A stretch of 21,444 bases of DNA, from contig SZWC01002395.1 of the NCBI GenBank assembly GCA_023375785.1, positions 54,899 through 76,342 of the forward strand, in the 5' to 3' direction. How positions within the stretch are numbered: the stretch's first letter is position 1; the number at the start of each line of letters is the position of its first letter. A program made the position numbers and the translations under genes. The DNA is from Penium margaritaceum (taxonomy: Eukaryota > Streptophyta > Zygnematophyceae > Desmidiales > Peniaceae). The notes below the pieces were generated by a model. The model worked only from the letters and a program-made list of their open reading frames with translations, was not told the origin of the DNA and searched no databases. Positions 1-7,898 of this stretch are shown here, piece by piece.

Positions 1-612
1 GGGGGGGGGGGCTAGAACTTGGAGGGGTCTGCCATTGTTGTTTATTCTTGATTCCTAACCACTTGCTTTCAGTTTTCAGCTGCTTTCTGGCGCTTTGGCG
101 TGCGCGTTTCTGAGTAACAAACCCAGAGCTTCCAGACTTAGACTCTAGAGCAACAGACTGAGGGGGCAGCTGACTTAAGCAACGAGCGTGGAAGCCCGCA
201 CGCTGCATCAACAACGCTGCTGCCCCAACCTGCTGCCTAGGTTTTCTAGCTAAAACTGGACGAAAATGAAGATCACATAATTAGCCGAAAAGATATGAGC
301 AAAAATGCGGATCACTACGGTATCTCCTCGAAGCTCATGCTATTGGCATGGCCATGTCTTTCAGTTCCACTTCAATCTAAAAGCACTTTTTCAAGGTGAA
401 CCCATCACAATGTGATCATTTGTATGAACTTGGCAAAAAGGAAGACTTCATCATAAGAATGATTCATATCTTGCAAAACGTGTCCTGACATAGGATCATC
501 TGCCTCACACTGCATGCTAACAAGCAAACAAAGGCACATTACCTTAATGCAGGGCATGTAGGTGGCGCATCTAGCAAGAGATGCCATTGTGGCAACGAGT
601 CTTACCATCACT
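1..612 (-). other. 3' flank / presumed 3' UTR of the kinase gene
   Basis: No second gene is seen. Ten bases past the kinase stop codon, minus-strand ATG|GTAAGA (605-604) could be a donor, and a pyrimidine-led TTAGCATGCAG could be its acceptor (511-510). Together they would make a 96-nt 3'-UTR intron. The window begins inside an 11-base G run. Confidence 0.3.
41..46 (-). terminator. Possible polyadenylation signal
   Basis: The minus strand reads AATAAA here, about 570 nt after the kinase stop codon, and cleavage would fall close to the window edge. It is the only exact AATAAA I noticed downstream of the stop. Plant signals are degenerate, so support is weak. Confidence 0.25.
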
Positions 613-2104
613 CTATGGATCACGAAGACTGCTAGCCATCTCCTCCCCCTTCAGTCTCAACATAGGCAACACATCTTCAAGGCTTGGCCTGTTTGCACTC
701 TTCCTGCTCACACATCTCAACCCGAGCACAAGAAGCTCTCTTGCGAGCGGTTCCGGCCACTCGCCTCCAGACGAGTCCACACGCGACAACAAGGTGTTTG
801 CCGCTCGCTCTGTCCACCCTGGTGAGGGTCTCCACGTACCGCATTCCCCCTCGATGAAGCGGTGGATCTTTGTCACGAAGCCCTCGCCCGTCACCAGCTG
901 CAGGATGATGCAGCCCAGGGCATAGACGTCGACCGCCGGGGTGATCTTGAACGTGGACATGGACTCGGGATCGATGTACCCGACCGTTCCAGCGACGCGG
1001 TACGTGACCATGTCATCCTCCACAAGGAGGCGCGCGAGGCCGACGTCGCTGAGCTTGCAGGTCAGGTTGGAGTCCACGAGCACATTGTCCGGTTTTAAAT
1101 CACGGTGAACAATCGGTGGGCTGCTTTGGTGGAGGTAGAGCAGTCCGGCCGTGATCTCGGTGATCATGCGCACGCGGGTGGTCGGTGAGAGTAGCCGGGT
1201 CCTGGGACTGTCCTTGTTTGGGTTGGAGAGGTAGTCCTGGAGACTGCCGCCGGAGAGGTACTCGTAGACGAGGCAGTGCTCTTGAGGGCAGTGGCCCATG
1301 AGCAGGACGATGTTGGGGTGGTTTATGCGCCCCAGAACTTCTACTTCAGTAGCGTACTCTCGCTGACCTTGCTTGCTGTGAGCATTGTCGTCCAACCGCT
1401 TGATGGCCGCCTGGCAGCCCAGCAGTGTGCCACGGTACACCTGCACCCACTCAAGAGACAGAAAGTAAGGGCTGCTTTAGGGATGTCTGGAAGGAAAGCC
1501 CAAGGAGAGGGTGTTGAGCATAAGAGGCTGATGGCAAGAAAGCAGGAACTCCGAGCAAAGGTCAACTCAGGAAAGGGGCATCGTAGCTATCATGCAGGCT
1601 GGCACTGCCACAAGGGTGGCTGGGCAAGCCAGTGAGCACAGCAGGGCAATGTGGCTCGCATTTCCAAGAGCTCGCAGCGCAATTTGTGGGGACGCATGCA
1701 GGTGCCAACTTACCCTCCCAAAGGATCCCTTGCCGAGGACATTGCTGTCGGCCCAGCCGGCGGTCGCGTCGCTGAGCTGCTGCACCGTGAAAACGCAGCA
1801 GCCCTGCTCCAGCACAGACACCTCCCTACCATGGCTCGTCTCAACCTCCGCCTGATGCCGCTGCTGCTGCTGCTGCTGCTGCTTGTCATGCATAGGTATC
1901 AACACAATTCCCTTGGGCTCAGCAAGCAGTGAAGCTCTGATGCTGCTGCTGCTGCTGCTGCTGCTGCAGAGCATGCCTGCTTCTTCTACTTCTCCTGCTG
2001 ATGCTCCAGAAGCAGCACAAGGAAGAAGCGGCATGACCTGCGCAGGGTCAAACTTGCCAAGGCAGCAGAGCATGGGTTTTTCTACTGACTGCTCCTGCTC
2101 TCGG

Positions 2105-2168
<64 letters not shown>

Positions 2169-2912
2169 GCTGCTGCTGCTCCTGCTGTGCAACCCATTTT
2201 CCCATGGTTATGGATGCACTTGCGCTAATGCGAGGAAGCTTCCCAGCGCTGTGGGGGCCAGAGTTGTCCTTCGCGGCAAGATTGACCTGCGTGTTCTGCG
2301 CCACGTTTCGGTGAAGGCTTTGGGAGTGGTGGAGCTTCCTCTGTGCTGAGGGAGAAGGGGAAGAGTACAAGGCGATGGAGGGAGAGGGGGAAGAGGAAGA
2401 GGCGATGGAGGGAGAGGGTGGGGTTGGAGGTGGCCAGGCTGGTGAACCAGAAGGTGGCACGAAAGGCCCATGCCCATCGCTCTCACTGCGCCTTCGCCCT
2501 GCCCGCATCATCCTCAGCTTGTGACCGCTGCTGCTGATGTTGCTGCTGCTGCCTCCGGCTCGGATCGCGCTGCTTGCGCTGCCGGTGCCAGCGATGCAGC
2601 TGTTGTTCTCCACATCGAAGAGCCATGGCGATGATGTCATGCACGTAGGTGAATCATCTCCTTTGCAAGTCTGTGGCGATGATGTCATGCACGTAGGCGA
2701 TGCACCTCCTTTGCAGATGTATGGTGAATGCTGGGGGGACGAGGATGCAGACGCAAACATTGTCCCGTAGTGCGATGGTGAGGCGGGTTGGCCTCGCGGG
2801 CTGCTGAGGAAATGAGGGGTGTTGGATCCACTGCCAGGGGCCGAGGAGCCCAGAGCAGTCGCACTCTCACAGACCTGCAGAAAAAAAAGGAAGGGAGGTG
2901 GATTGGGGCGAC

Positions 2913-2946
<34 letters not shown>

Positions 2947-3959
2947 GGGAGCGGGGCGACGTTGATTTCTGCTTCTGAGTATTCAGAGTGGAAATTCAGC
3001 CTCCATAGTTGCAAAGCAAAAGAAGCAACTCCCGTCAGTAATTCCAGCAGCCTTCGTCGCCCGGGTTTGTCGAAGGCAGAGCACCGCGTTTCCAGGCAGC
3101 TGGTTGGCCGGACAAGCGGACGGACTCACGGATGGACGGAGGAATGGACGGTCGTACCGATGGAAGAGCGGACGGAAGGTTGGCACTGGCAGCAGAAGAA
3201 GCTGAGGCCAAGCACCGCAAAGAACATAGTTTACATACACGCGAGGGAAAGGGCACAACAACACACCAAGGACATTCATACCGTGTGAGGGTAGCGGCAG
3301 CTGAGGCTCCTCGTCGTTTCCATAGCCCTGCTGCCGCCTCCACCGCCGCTGCTGCTGTTCCCGATTGAGTGGTGGCGTGCCTCGCCAGGGCCTTTGGTGA
3401 AGTTTCGGCACGCGTCGCGGTTTCCGGGCGTGCTGCAGGAGCTTCCGGGAGGAAGCATCTGGGAAGGTTCAAAGTCGCGCGTGGTGCGCGGGATGATGAC
3501 TTGGAGTTCTTGCGGCCGCTTGGCGTGGTGTGATGGTGAGGAGGTGGCCGCGGTGCGGTGGGATTCGAGGGAAGAGGAGGAAGACGCACTGCGGAACGAG
3601 ATAGAATGACTAGAAGGAGAGGGGTAAGAAGCAGTGGAGGAAGAAAGGGAAGGGGAAGAAGGAGAGTGGGAAGAAGGGGAGAGGGATGCAGATGGGTCGG
3701 CAGAAGCGCCAGGGAGAGGAGGGAAAGGCGAGGTGCTATGGCCAACGTCGGCGTTTTCCTCTTTCATGGCACTCCATGGGTTTGAGAGTCCACCGCCATT
3801 CGAGGGGGAGGCGCCAGCGTTCAGCCTCGTTTGGACTCCCGGGGGAGGAGCGCGAGGCGCGTCGCTCCGGTGGCCGCGGTCCGAGCCGCATGAGGTGGAG
3901 GCGGACGGGCAACGAAGGTTGGCTGAAGTCACTGATAGTGAGCGCTCCAGTGGCGCCAT
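613..3959 (-). CDS. Receptor-like cytoplasmic Ser/Thr kinase (RLCK-IX / U-box-kinase-like), Gln/Ser-rich N terminus, three coding exons
   Basis: Join of 3959-3282, 2874-1714 and 1440-613 (stop TAG 615-613), about 888 residues. Both junctions are phase 0 with GT-AG sites. The kinase domain spans roughly residues 595-880. It has glycine loop GKGSFGRV (split by intron 2), AAIK with Lys627, an alpha-C Glu near 645, HRDLKPDN with catalytic Asp727, DVG at 745-747 instead of DFG, IDPE in place of APE, and DVYALG. All residues needed for catalysis are present, so it is probably active. DVG and the YIDPE segment are known traits of plant RLCK-IX and U-box-kinase proteins. Here, however, no U-box, USP domain, signal peptide or membrane segment is visible. 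Residues 1-590 are low-complexity Ser/Pro/Gln, including 20 consecutive Gln at about 463-482. The start at 3959 is the first in-frame ATG; the frame stays open upstream, so a longer 5' exon is possible. The substrate is unknown. A cytoplasmic signalling role is inferred from the family. Confidence 0.86.
1441..1713 (-). other. Intron 2 of the kinase gene, inside the glycine-rich loop
   Basis: The minus-strand donor is AGG|GTAAGT, a perfect plant consensus, and the acceptor is GGTGCAG|GTG. Length is 273 nt. The junction falls between the Arg and Val codons of the ATP-binding loop and restores GKGSFGR-VYRGTL exactly as kinases require. If the intron is retained, translation runs about 48 codons into it and stops at 1567, giving a protein with no kinase domain. 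Confidence 0.9.
1861..1881 (-). repeat. CAG7 tract coding for Gln7
   Basis: Seven CAG codons in exon 2, between Lys and Arg-His-Gln. This is the second in-frame Gln tract of the kinase gene. Confidence 0.9.
1941..1967 (-). repeat. AGC tract coding for Ser8
   Basis: This is the same trinucleotide repeat as the Gln tracts but read one base out of register, so it codes for serine (AGC x8) after a Cys codon. It lies in exon 2, about 140 bases downstream in the transcript from the Gln20 tract. Confidence 0.9.
2107..2166 (-). repeat. CAG tract coding for 20 consecutive Gln
   Basis: On the minus strand this is 18 pure CAG codons followed by CAA and CAG, in frame in exon 2. It is flanked by further Gln codons broken by Arg and Glu. 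Eighteen uninterrupted units make it a likely length-variable locus. Long Gln tracts are known to promote protein association or condensates; that role here is inference. Confidence 0.95.
2527..2551 (-). repeat. Interrupted AGC/AAC tract coding for Ser-rich segment
   Basis: An interrupted CAG-family repeat in exon 2 that codes for SSSNISSS. The interruptions suggest an older tract than the pure Gln20 run. Confidence 0.8.
2626..2721 (-). repeat. 48-bp tandem duplication within exon 2
   Basis: Two adjacent 48-base units (2626-2673 and 2674-2721) share GGCGATGATGTCATGCACGT and most following bases. Because 48 is a multiple of three, the duplication keeps the frame. It encodes two 16-residue copies containing SPTCMTSSP. 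It lies near the start of exon 2 in the disordered region. Confidence 0.9.
2915..2945 (+). repeat. G31 homopolymer in intron 1
   Basis: Thirty-one consecutive G on the plus strand (C in the transcript), about 40 nt upstream of the intron 1 acceptor. The length is probably unreliable in the assembly. The run could form G-quadruplexes on the template strand. Confidence 0.95.
3110..3180 (+). repeat. Degenerate GGACGG / GGATGG simple repeat
   Basis: Repeated GGACGGA, GGATGGA and CGGACGGAAGG words inside intron 1 of the kinase gene. It is an imperfect purine-rich hexamer repeat and gives the illusion of a Pro/Ser-rich frame on the minus strand. Confidence 0.6.
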
Positions 3960-4214
3960 CTGCGCTAAATGGACAGCGCGGCCCCGAAGCAAAAGTCGAC
4001 GTGTGGAAAAGGCAAGAAAGCTATGGGGCAGTGAACTAGCCGCTGCCAGTAGTGTGCTAGTGGTCGCGTGCAGGGGGGGGGAAACGATTTGGGGGGGGGG
4101 TAAATGCAAATGCCTTCGCAGCCTCGGATGCGCGCGGATAGAGCGGCGCTGCGAGCGATGCTATCAGGGAGGGGGGTTTGGATGTTCCCTTTTTTCGAAC
4201 TGTGCCAGGCGGTA

Positions 4215-4231
4215 GCTGCTGCTGCTGCTGC
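4215..4231 (-). repeat. Short CAG tract in presumed 5' leader
   Basis: Five to six CAG units, on the sense strand of the kinase gene, upstream of the start codon. This is the fifth CAG-family tract at this locus and the only one outside the coding exons. Confidence 0.7.
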
Positions 4232-4405
4232 CGTTTGCCTGGTTGAAAGACGCTGGAGGTGGCTCCGGTCAATGTAGCCTTCGGAAGACAACGCGTATGA
4301 ATGTCGTCGGCCAGCAGTAGTCTGCTCCACTGTGGGAACTGCCGTCGACTGCGCTTGGGAGGACGCCGAGTTGTGGGCGGGGGCTGAAGTTGGCTCGCTG
4401 GGGAC

Positions 4406-4414
4406 ACACGTGGC
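4406..4414 (+). promoter_or_regulatory. G-box / ABRE-like motif
   Basis: ACACGTGGC contains the palindromic CACGTG core (4407-4412) plus the ACGTGGC extension recognised by plant bZIP and bHLH factors. It sits about 45 bases downstream of the TATA-like box, so it would fall at or just after the start of transcription. A single short motif like this often occurs by chance. Confidence 0.25.
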
Positions 4415-4456
4415 GACAGGTGACAATGGGCTTCGGATGGACACGGGACTTCGCGG

Positions 4457-4464
4457 AATATATA
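4457..4464 (-). promoter_or_regulatory. TATA-like box for the kinase gene
   Basis: The minus strand reads TATATATT within a GC-rich neighbourhood. It lies about 500 nt upstream of the proposed start codon. Transcription would begin near 4430 and give a 5' leader of about 470 nt, unless that leader is spliced. This is positional inference only. Confidence 0.4.
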
Positions 4465-4690
4465 CAGAACAGCAAGAGTGCCGGCTCCTTGCGGCCAACT
4501 GGGAAGAAAAAAAAAAGGTCTGCTGTTGAAAACATGCAGGGTCGAAGCTCATTAGTGAACAGTGGGAAATAGTGTCCAATCACTGTTGGGTTGCCGGGGT
4601 GGCACACTCAAAACCGTCTGGAACAGTAAAAGCTCTGCATCGCCTGAGCTCATTCTATTGAGACGCGATTGCGCGATACCCTGGGTGCGG

Positions 4691-4750
4691 CTGGTAAACG
4701 CTGGAATGCGTCGTTGGGGCTCCTCAACGATGGATTCCAGCGATTTGCAG
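4691..4750. repeat. Imperfect hairpin of two 27-base arms
   Basis: The arm CTGGTAAACGCTGGAAT (from 4691) is followed after a few bases by its imperfect reverse complement (4723-4750). About 20 of 27 positions match. The surrounding DNA (about 4470-5400) has no supported gene; its open frames are short and unrelated to known families as far as I can judge. Confidence 0.6.
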
Positions 4751-5102
4751 TCGGTCCTGTCCGCGGTGTTTAAGCCTTACAGTTCGTCAACGTTGACTGG
4801 CTCGGCCCTCCACATCGATTCGTCCGGAAGAACTTCTTCAGTTGTTTAGCGATCCTGGCGGGCCCCACATGGCAGACGAATGGCTGAGCAGAATCTTCCC
4901 AACAATCCCCGTTTCCACCAATGACGTGTGAGCGACAAGAGTTGAAAGCTCGATGCTCGTCCGCAGTTGGAAAAAAGGTCAATCCGATCCTGACCGCCTG
5001 CATCGCTCGCCTGACCGGCGATGAAAATGACGAGAATGCAGGGTGAGGTGTTTGGACTCGGAAAGTCCTCCAACAAAAGGTGCAAAGATCTGTCCGATAG
5101 CG

Positions 5103-5131
5103 CTCAACGATGGATTCCAGCGTTTACCAGC
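5103..5131. repeat. Third copy of the 4691-4750 motif
   Basis: CTCAACGATGGATTCCAGCG is identical at 4723-4742 and 5103-5122. The following bases CGTTTACCAG are the reverse complement of the left arm at 4691. This copy therefore resembles the right arm in its 5' half and the left arm's complement throughout. Confidence 0.75.
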
Positions 5132-5399
5132 CGGCGCCCCCTATCTGCCTCCAAGATGTTTCCGCTACGAATACTCGTGCACACTGCGCACAAAACCCAC
5201 AACGGAGGAGGTCTTTCATAGCCTGTGAGGTAGTATCTGGCGTTAAAAACGGTGAAGGAATGCACAACGCCAGCCCAGAAACATGGAATTCGATCCCAGT
5301 TCACCTTTACGCAAAAGAAGTGTCATCTAACGGTGACGAGTCAGAAAGGAACGACAGGCTAGATACCAACGTGGTTTGAAATTTGAACAGGCATATCCG

Positions 5400-7320
5400 C
5401 ACCAAATCATTTCTAAATAGCATAACCAGACCTCTTTAATTTTGGCATCACACATCCAGCTTCAGAAAAACCACGAAAAGTCTACCCAAGTTTGGTGCTT
5501 CAGGAAGGTATACCACAAGGTAAAAATTTTACAACAACATACCTATACACAAACTTAATTTTTTCTTCACTCAGCCAAACACAATTCTCCTACAAACAAA
5601 TCGAAAACAATTACGCAAAATTATGTCATACTCGTTCAAAACTACGATTACCCCCTTCAAAATTGATAGCATAATCCTACACCACAAATATTCAAAACGA
5701 ATGTATAACTTAGTTAGGTATGATAGAACTCAATTACGCCAATTTAAGTCCCAGACAGTTGGAATTATTTTTAAAATTGACGATATCATCCTCGAATAAA
5801 CCGTACATGATTTGTAACGTGGAAAAGAAAAATAAAAAATCTACATGTCATGCCTTTTTTTTAAATGAGCAGCATGCTCGTATTTATTTTCTAACTTTCA
5901 AGGTCTAGATACATTATGAGAAAAAATGATACTCACGGAAATCCTCTTCCTTCTTATAAGTTTCTAGGTATGATGTGCCAAATTTTCAACCTCTAGGCAT
6001 GCAGGCTTAATAGTGCATGTGGTGCACATAAAGCCTACAAGAGCGCGACAGTGTCCGATTTGAAACAAGATAAATATATTAATTTTGATTCTTTAAACTA
6101 GCCAAGAGAACAAAAAAAGAGAATAGCATTATTTCAAACAGAAATAAAGTGAAATTAAATTCATTTTTTGTCTAAAAAAAACACAAAAATATTGTAACAA
6201 ACAAATTTGAAGATGTAATCCATAAATGAAAACATGGTAATTTGATGAAAAACATGGTAAATATGATTTTACTTACTACACACCCATATCCCATGTAATG
6301 AGAAGATATTTACGTAATTAAAAGGTAAATTGGAATTTAAAATGAAACTAAAAATAAGAAAAAATGGCTTATTCATAATGACATAGAGGTTATCAGCATC
6401 AAGTTACATATTTGGACTAAAAATAATCATGTTCTTCCTCATATGGCAAAGGAAAACAAATTGATTCACCTTGAAAATGGTTGAAATGGAAGCTTGGCTT
6501 GTAAACGTAAACTCAACTTTTGAATAATTTTTCTTAGGAAAGTTTTTCATGAAATAATTAAAAATTCCAATTTTAAGGGATAACGAACTGATCAACGGTT
6601 CAAAACTCATCGTACAAATGGAAAACCAAAAATATTGAAACTCGATATGCAATGACCAAAAATTGAAAATTTGTCAATGTCATAAAGAAATTTCAATTTT
6701 CAGCTGGCAAACTTCTTTTCACACTGTTGAAAAAATTCCTTAATTTATTCAAAGATCCGTAAGAACCTCAAAATGATTCAAACCAATACACTTCATACTT
6801 TAGTTTTGAAAAGTAGCTACCCCTAAAGCAACATCATAAGTGTCACCTGAAGTGTTCACTACTTGAATTATGCATGGTTTTTCTAATATTCTAAACTTTG
6901 AGCTTGAAATGATCAATTTTTCTTATCAAAGAATATTACATCCTGTATTACCTTCATCTACTCAGTCTTGTTTTGTCTCCCACTTGTTATGAGATTCACC
7001 ATTCACAAGATGTAAGGAGCTGTATGTAAATGATCACATAGCGCTGGATTGGTGAATTATTAGGAAATATGAAGCTTTTGATTTATTTGGGTGTATTCTC
7101 AACTTTCATGTCATCTTGTTGAATAATAATACTATGAAATCATCATGGGGAGATTGAATATTGATTAGTGTAAGGCTGACTATCAACTTCATCTCTTGTT
7201 CGAAGGGCTATTTAGTGGGTTTTGACGAATACTGATATAAGACAATGTCAATAAGACAATCATTCTCGAATGGGCCAAATGGCTGATATATCCGCGCAAG
7301 CGTCAACATAAGCTTGAGAT
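5400..7320. other. AT-rich intergenic DNA, no gene seen
   Basis: Long runs of A and T, only short open frames, and no recognisable protein motif on either strand. Minor structures are a small hairpin at 6003-6036 and a tandem GAAAACATGGTAA / GAAAAACATGGTAA pair near 6227-6262. Confidence 0.7.
6003..6036. repeat. Small hairpin
   Basis: AGGCTT and GTGCA arms are mirrored by TGCAC and AAGCCT with a short loop. A stem of about 12 pairs with slight asymmetry. No U-run follows, so it is not an obvious terminator. Confidence 0.5.
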
Positions 7321-7425
7321 ATGCGCGAGTTAAACATTAACCACGCCATATCCAAAAAGGTAAAAAAAGAACTATGCCGTGCCCATTGCATGGCCATGCC
7401 CGATCGGCGATTCAAGTCACCGGTC

Positions 7426-7469
7426 GAGCGAAGCGAGGAGGGTGATGTGTCACCCTCGTTGCTTCGCTC
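7426..7469. repeat. Foldback H1: 20-bp arms, 4-base loop
   Basis: The left arm 7426-7445 begins GAGCGAAGCGAGG. The right arm 7450-7469 is its reverse complement at 18 of 20 positions. The loop is TGTG. A 21-base C run starts two bases after the stem. Confidence 0.85.
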
Positions 7470-7470
7470 T

Positions 7471-7491
7471 CCCCCCCCCCCCCCCCCCCCC
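7471..7491 (+). repeat. C21 homopolymer
   Basis: Twenty-one consecutive C between foldbacks H1 and H2. Its length is likely to be assembly-sensitive. It is one of several G/C homopolymers in the window. Confidence 0.95.
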
Positions 7492-7511
7492 TCGCGAGAA
7501 TCGCGTTCGAT

Positions 7512-7669
7512 CGATTCGCCTTTTCTTCATTTTTTTTCTACTCGCAAACCCCCATTCGCGGATTTAGGGTTTTCTATGTTTAGGCGGGCGGAGCCCGCGC
7601 AAACATAAAACCCTACATCTGTGAATGGGGGTTTGTGAGTAGAAGAAAAAATGAAGAAAAGGCAAATCG
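7512..7669. mobile_element. Foldback H2: MITE-like element with about 70-base arms
   Basis: Left arm 7512 to about 7582 and right arm about 7601-7669 are near-perfect reverse complements. They share GCCTTTTCTTCATTTTTT, CAAACCCCCATTC and TAGGGTTTT. The loop holds a second GC hairpin, GCGGGC-GGA-GCCCGC. Arm differences are about five substitutions and two small indels. Four of the five turn a left-arm CpG into TpG or CpA. No transposase and no clear target-site duplication is visible, although TCGAT before and TTGAT after are similar. It could be a foldback transposon remnant or a small-RNA precursor. Confidence 0.7.
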
Positions 7670-7753
7670 CTTGATGGGGATCAAGCAAAAACGTTTTTTT
7701 GAAATATTTTTTACGAGGGCCAAACCCGTTTTTATCTATTCAAACCGCTTTCG

Positions 7754-7788
7754 AACCCTAATGCAAATTACACTCGGGGTTTAGGGTT
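7754..7788. repeat. Foldback H3: telo-box inverted pair
   Basis: AACCCTAA (7754-7761) pairs with TTAGGGTT (7781-7788). The wider context GGGTTTAGGGTTTTA matches the plant telomere heptamer TTTAGGG. The same word occurs in both arms of H2. These may be interstitial telomere-like words or telo-boxes. Confidence 0.6.
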
Positions 7789-7800
7789 TTATTTTTGCAC

Positions 7801-7844
7801 GGGATCCTGCTGGGCCCCGTGGTAGCGGGGCCCAGCAGGTTCCC
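7801..7844. repeat. Foldback H4: GC-rich 19-bp stem
   Basis: The arm CCTGCTGGGCCCCG (7806-7819), loop TGGTAG and arm CGGGGCCCAGCAGG (7826-7839) form 14 perfect pairs. After one mismatch the stem extends by four more pairs, GGGA...TCCC. This is a very stable cruciform or RNA hairpin. Confidence 0.9.
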
Positions 7845-7898
7845 TTCAACACATTGGGTGTTTCGGACCCCCCACTCAAAAGTATTGCAAACCTTTTT

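Larger units (their letters stand above)
2875..3281 (-). other. Intron 1 of the kinase gene
   Basis: On the minus strand the donor is ACG|GTATGA and the acceptor is a long pyrimidine tract followed by CTGCAG|GTC. Length is 407 nt. Splicing is required because the exon 1 frame meets TGA two codons past the donor, while the exon 2 frame is open from the acceptor down to the kinase glycine loop. The intron carries a 31-base C tract on the transcribed sense strand and a degenerate GGACGG-type repeat. The donor is not perfect consensus, so the exact exon 1 end is less certain than intron 2. Confidence 0.68.
3960..4430 (-). other. Presumed 5' leader of the kinase gene
   Basis: This stretch lies between the TATA-like box and the first in-frame ATG. 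It holds two C tracts on the minus strand (near 4071-4080 and 4091-4100), a short CAG tract, and TTTAGCGCAG directly before the ATG, which could itself be a splice acceptor. A 5'-UTR intron is therefore possible. No separate gene is supported here. Confidence 0.35.

Noticed and set aside
405-623. 72-codon minus-strand frame after the kinase stop
   Set aside because: It overlaps the stop region in another frame. Possible splice signals suggest a 3'-UTR intron rather than a separate protein.
1883-2314. Plus-strand frame with poly-Cys/Leu
   Set aside because: Antisense shadow of the CAG tracts in the kinase exon.
2788-3288. 166-codon plus-strand frame with Gly run
   Set aside because: The Gly run is the G31 homopolymer, and the frame lies antisense to intron 1 of the kinase gene.
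3035-3745. 236-codon Pro/Ser/Arg frame on the minus strand
   Set aside because: An alternative frame over exon 1 and intron 1. Exon 1 in the other frame joins exon 2 in phase with splice sites, so this is a shadow.
3960-4109. Start of the kinase at 4109
   Set aside because: The codon at 4109-4107 is TTG, not ATG, and the extension is low-complexity sequence over C tracts. The first ATG in this frame is at 3959.
4691-4750. tRNA-like hairpin
   Set aside because: The stem does not form a cloverleaf, and no B-box GGTTCGAATCC-type word is present.
7321-7608. 95-codon plus-strand frame with Pro run
   Set aside because: The Pro run is the C21 homopolymer and the frame runs into a foldback arm.
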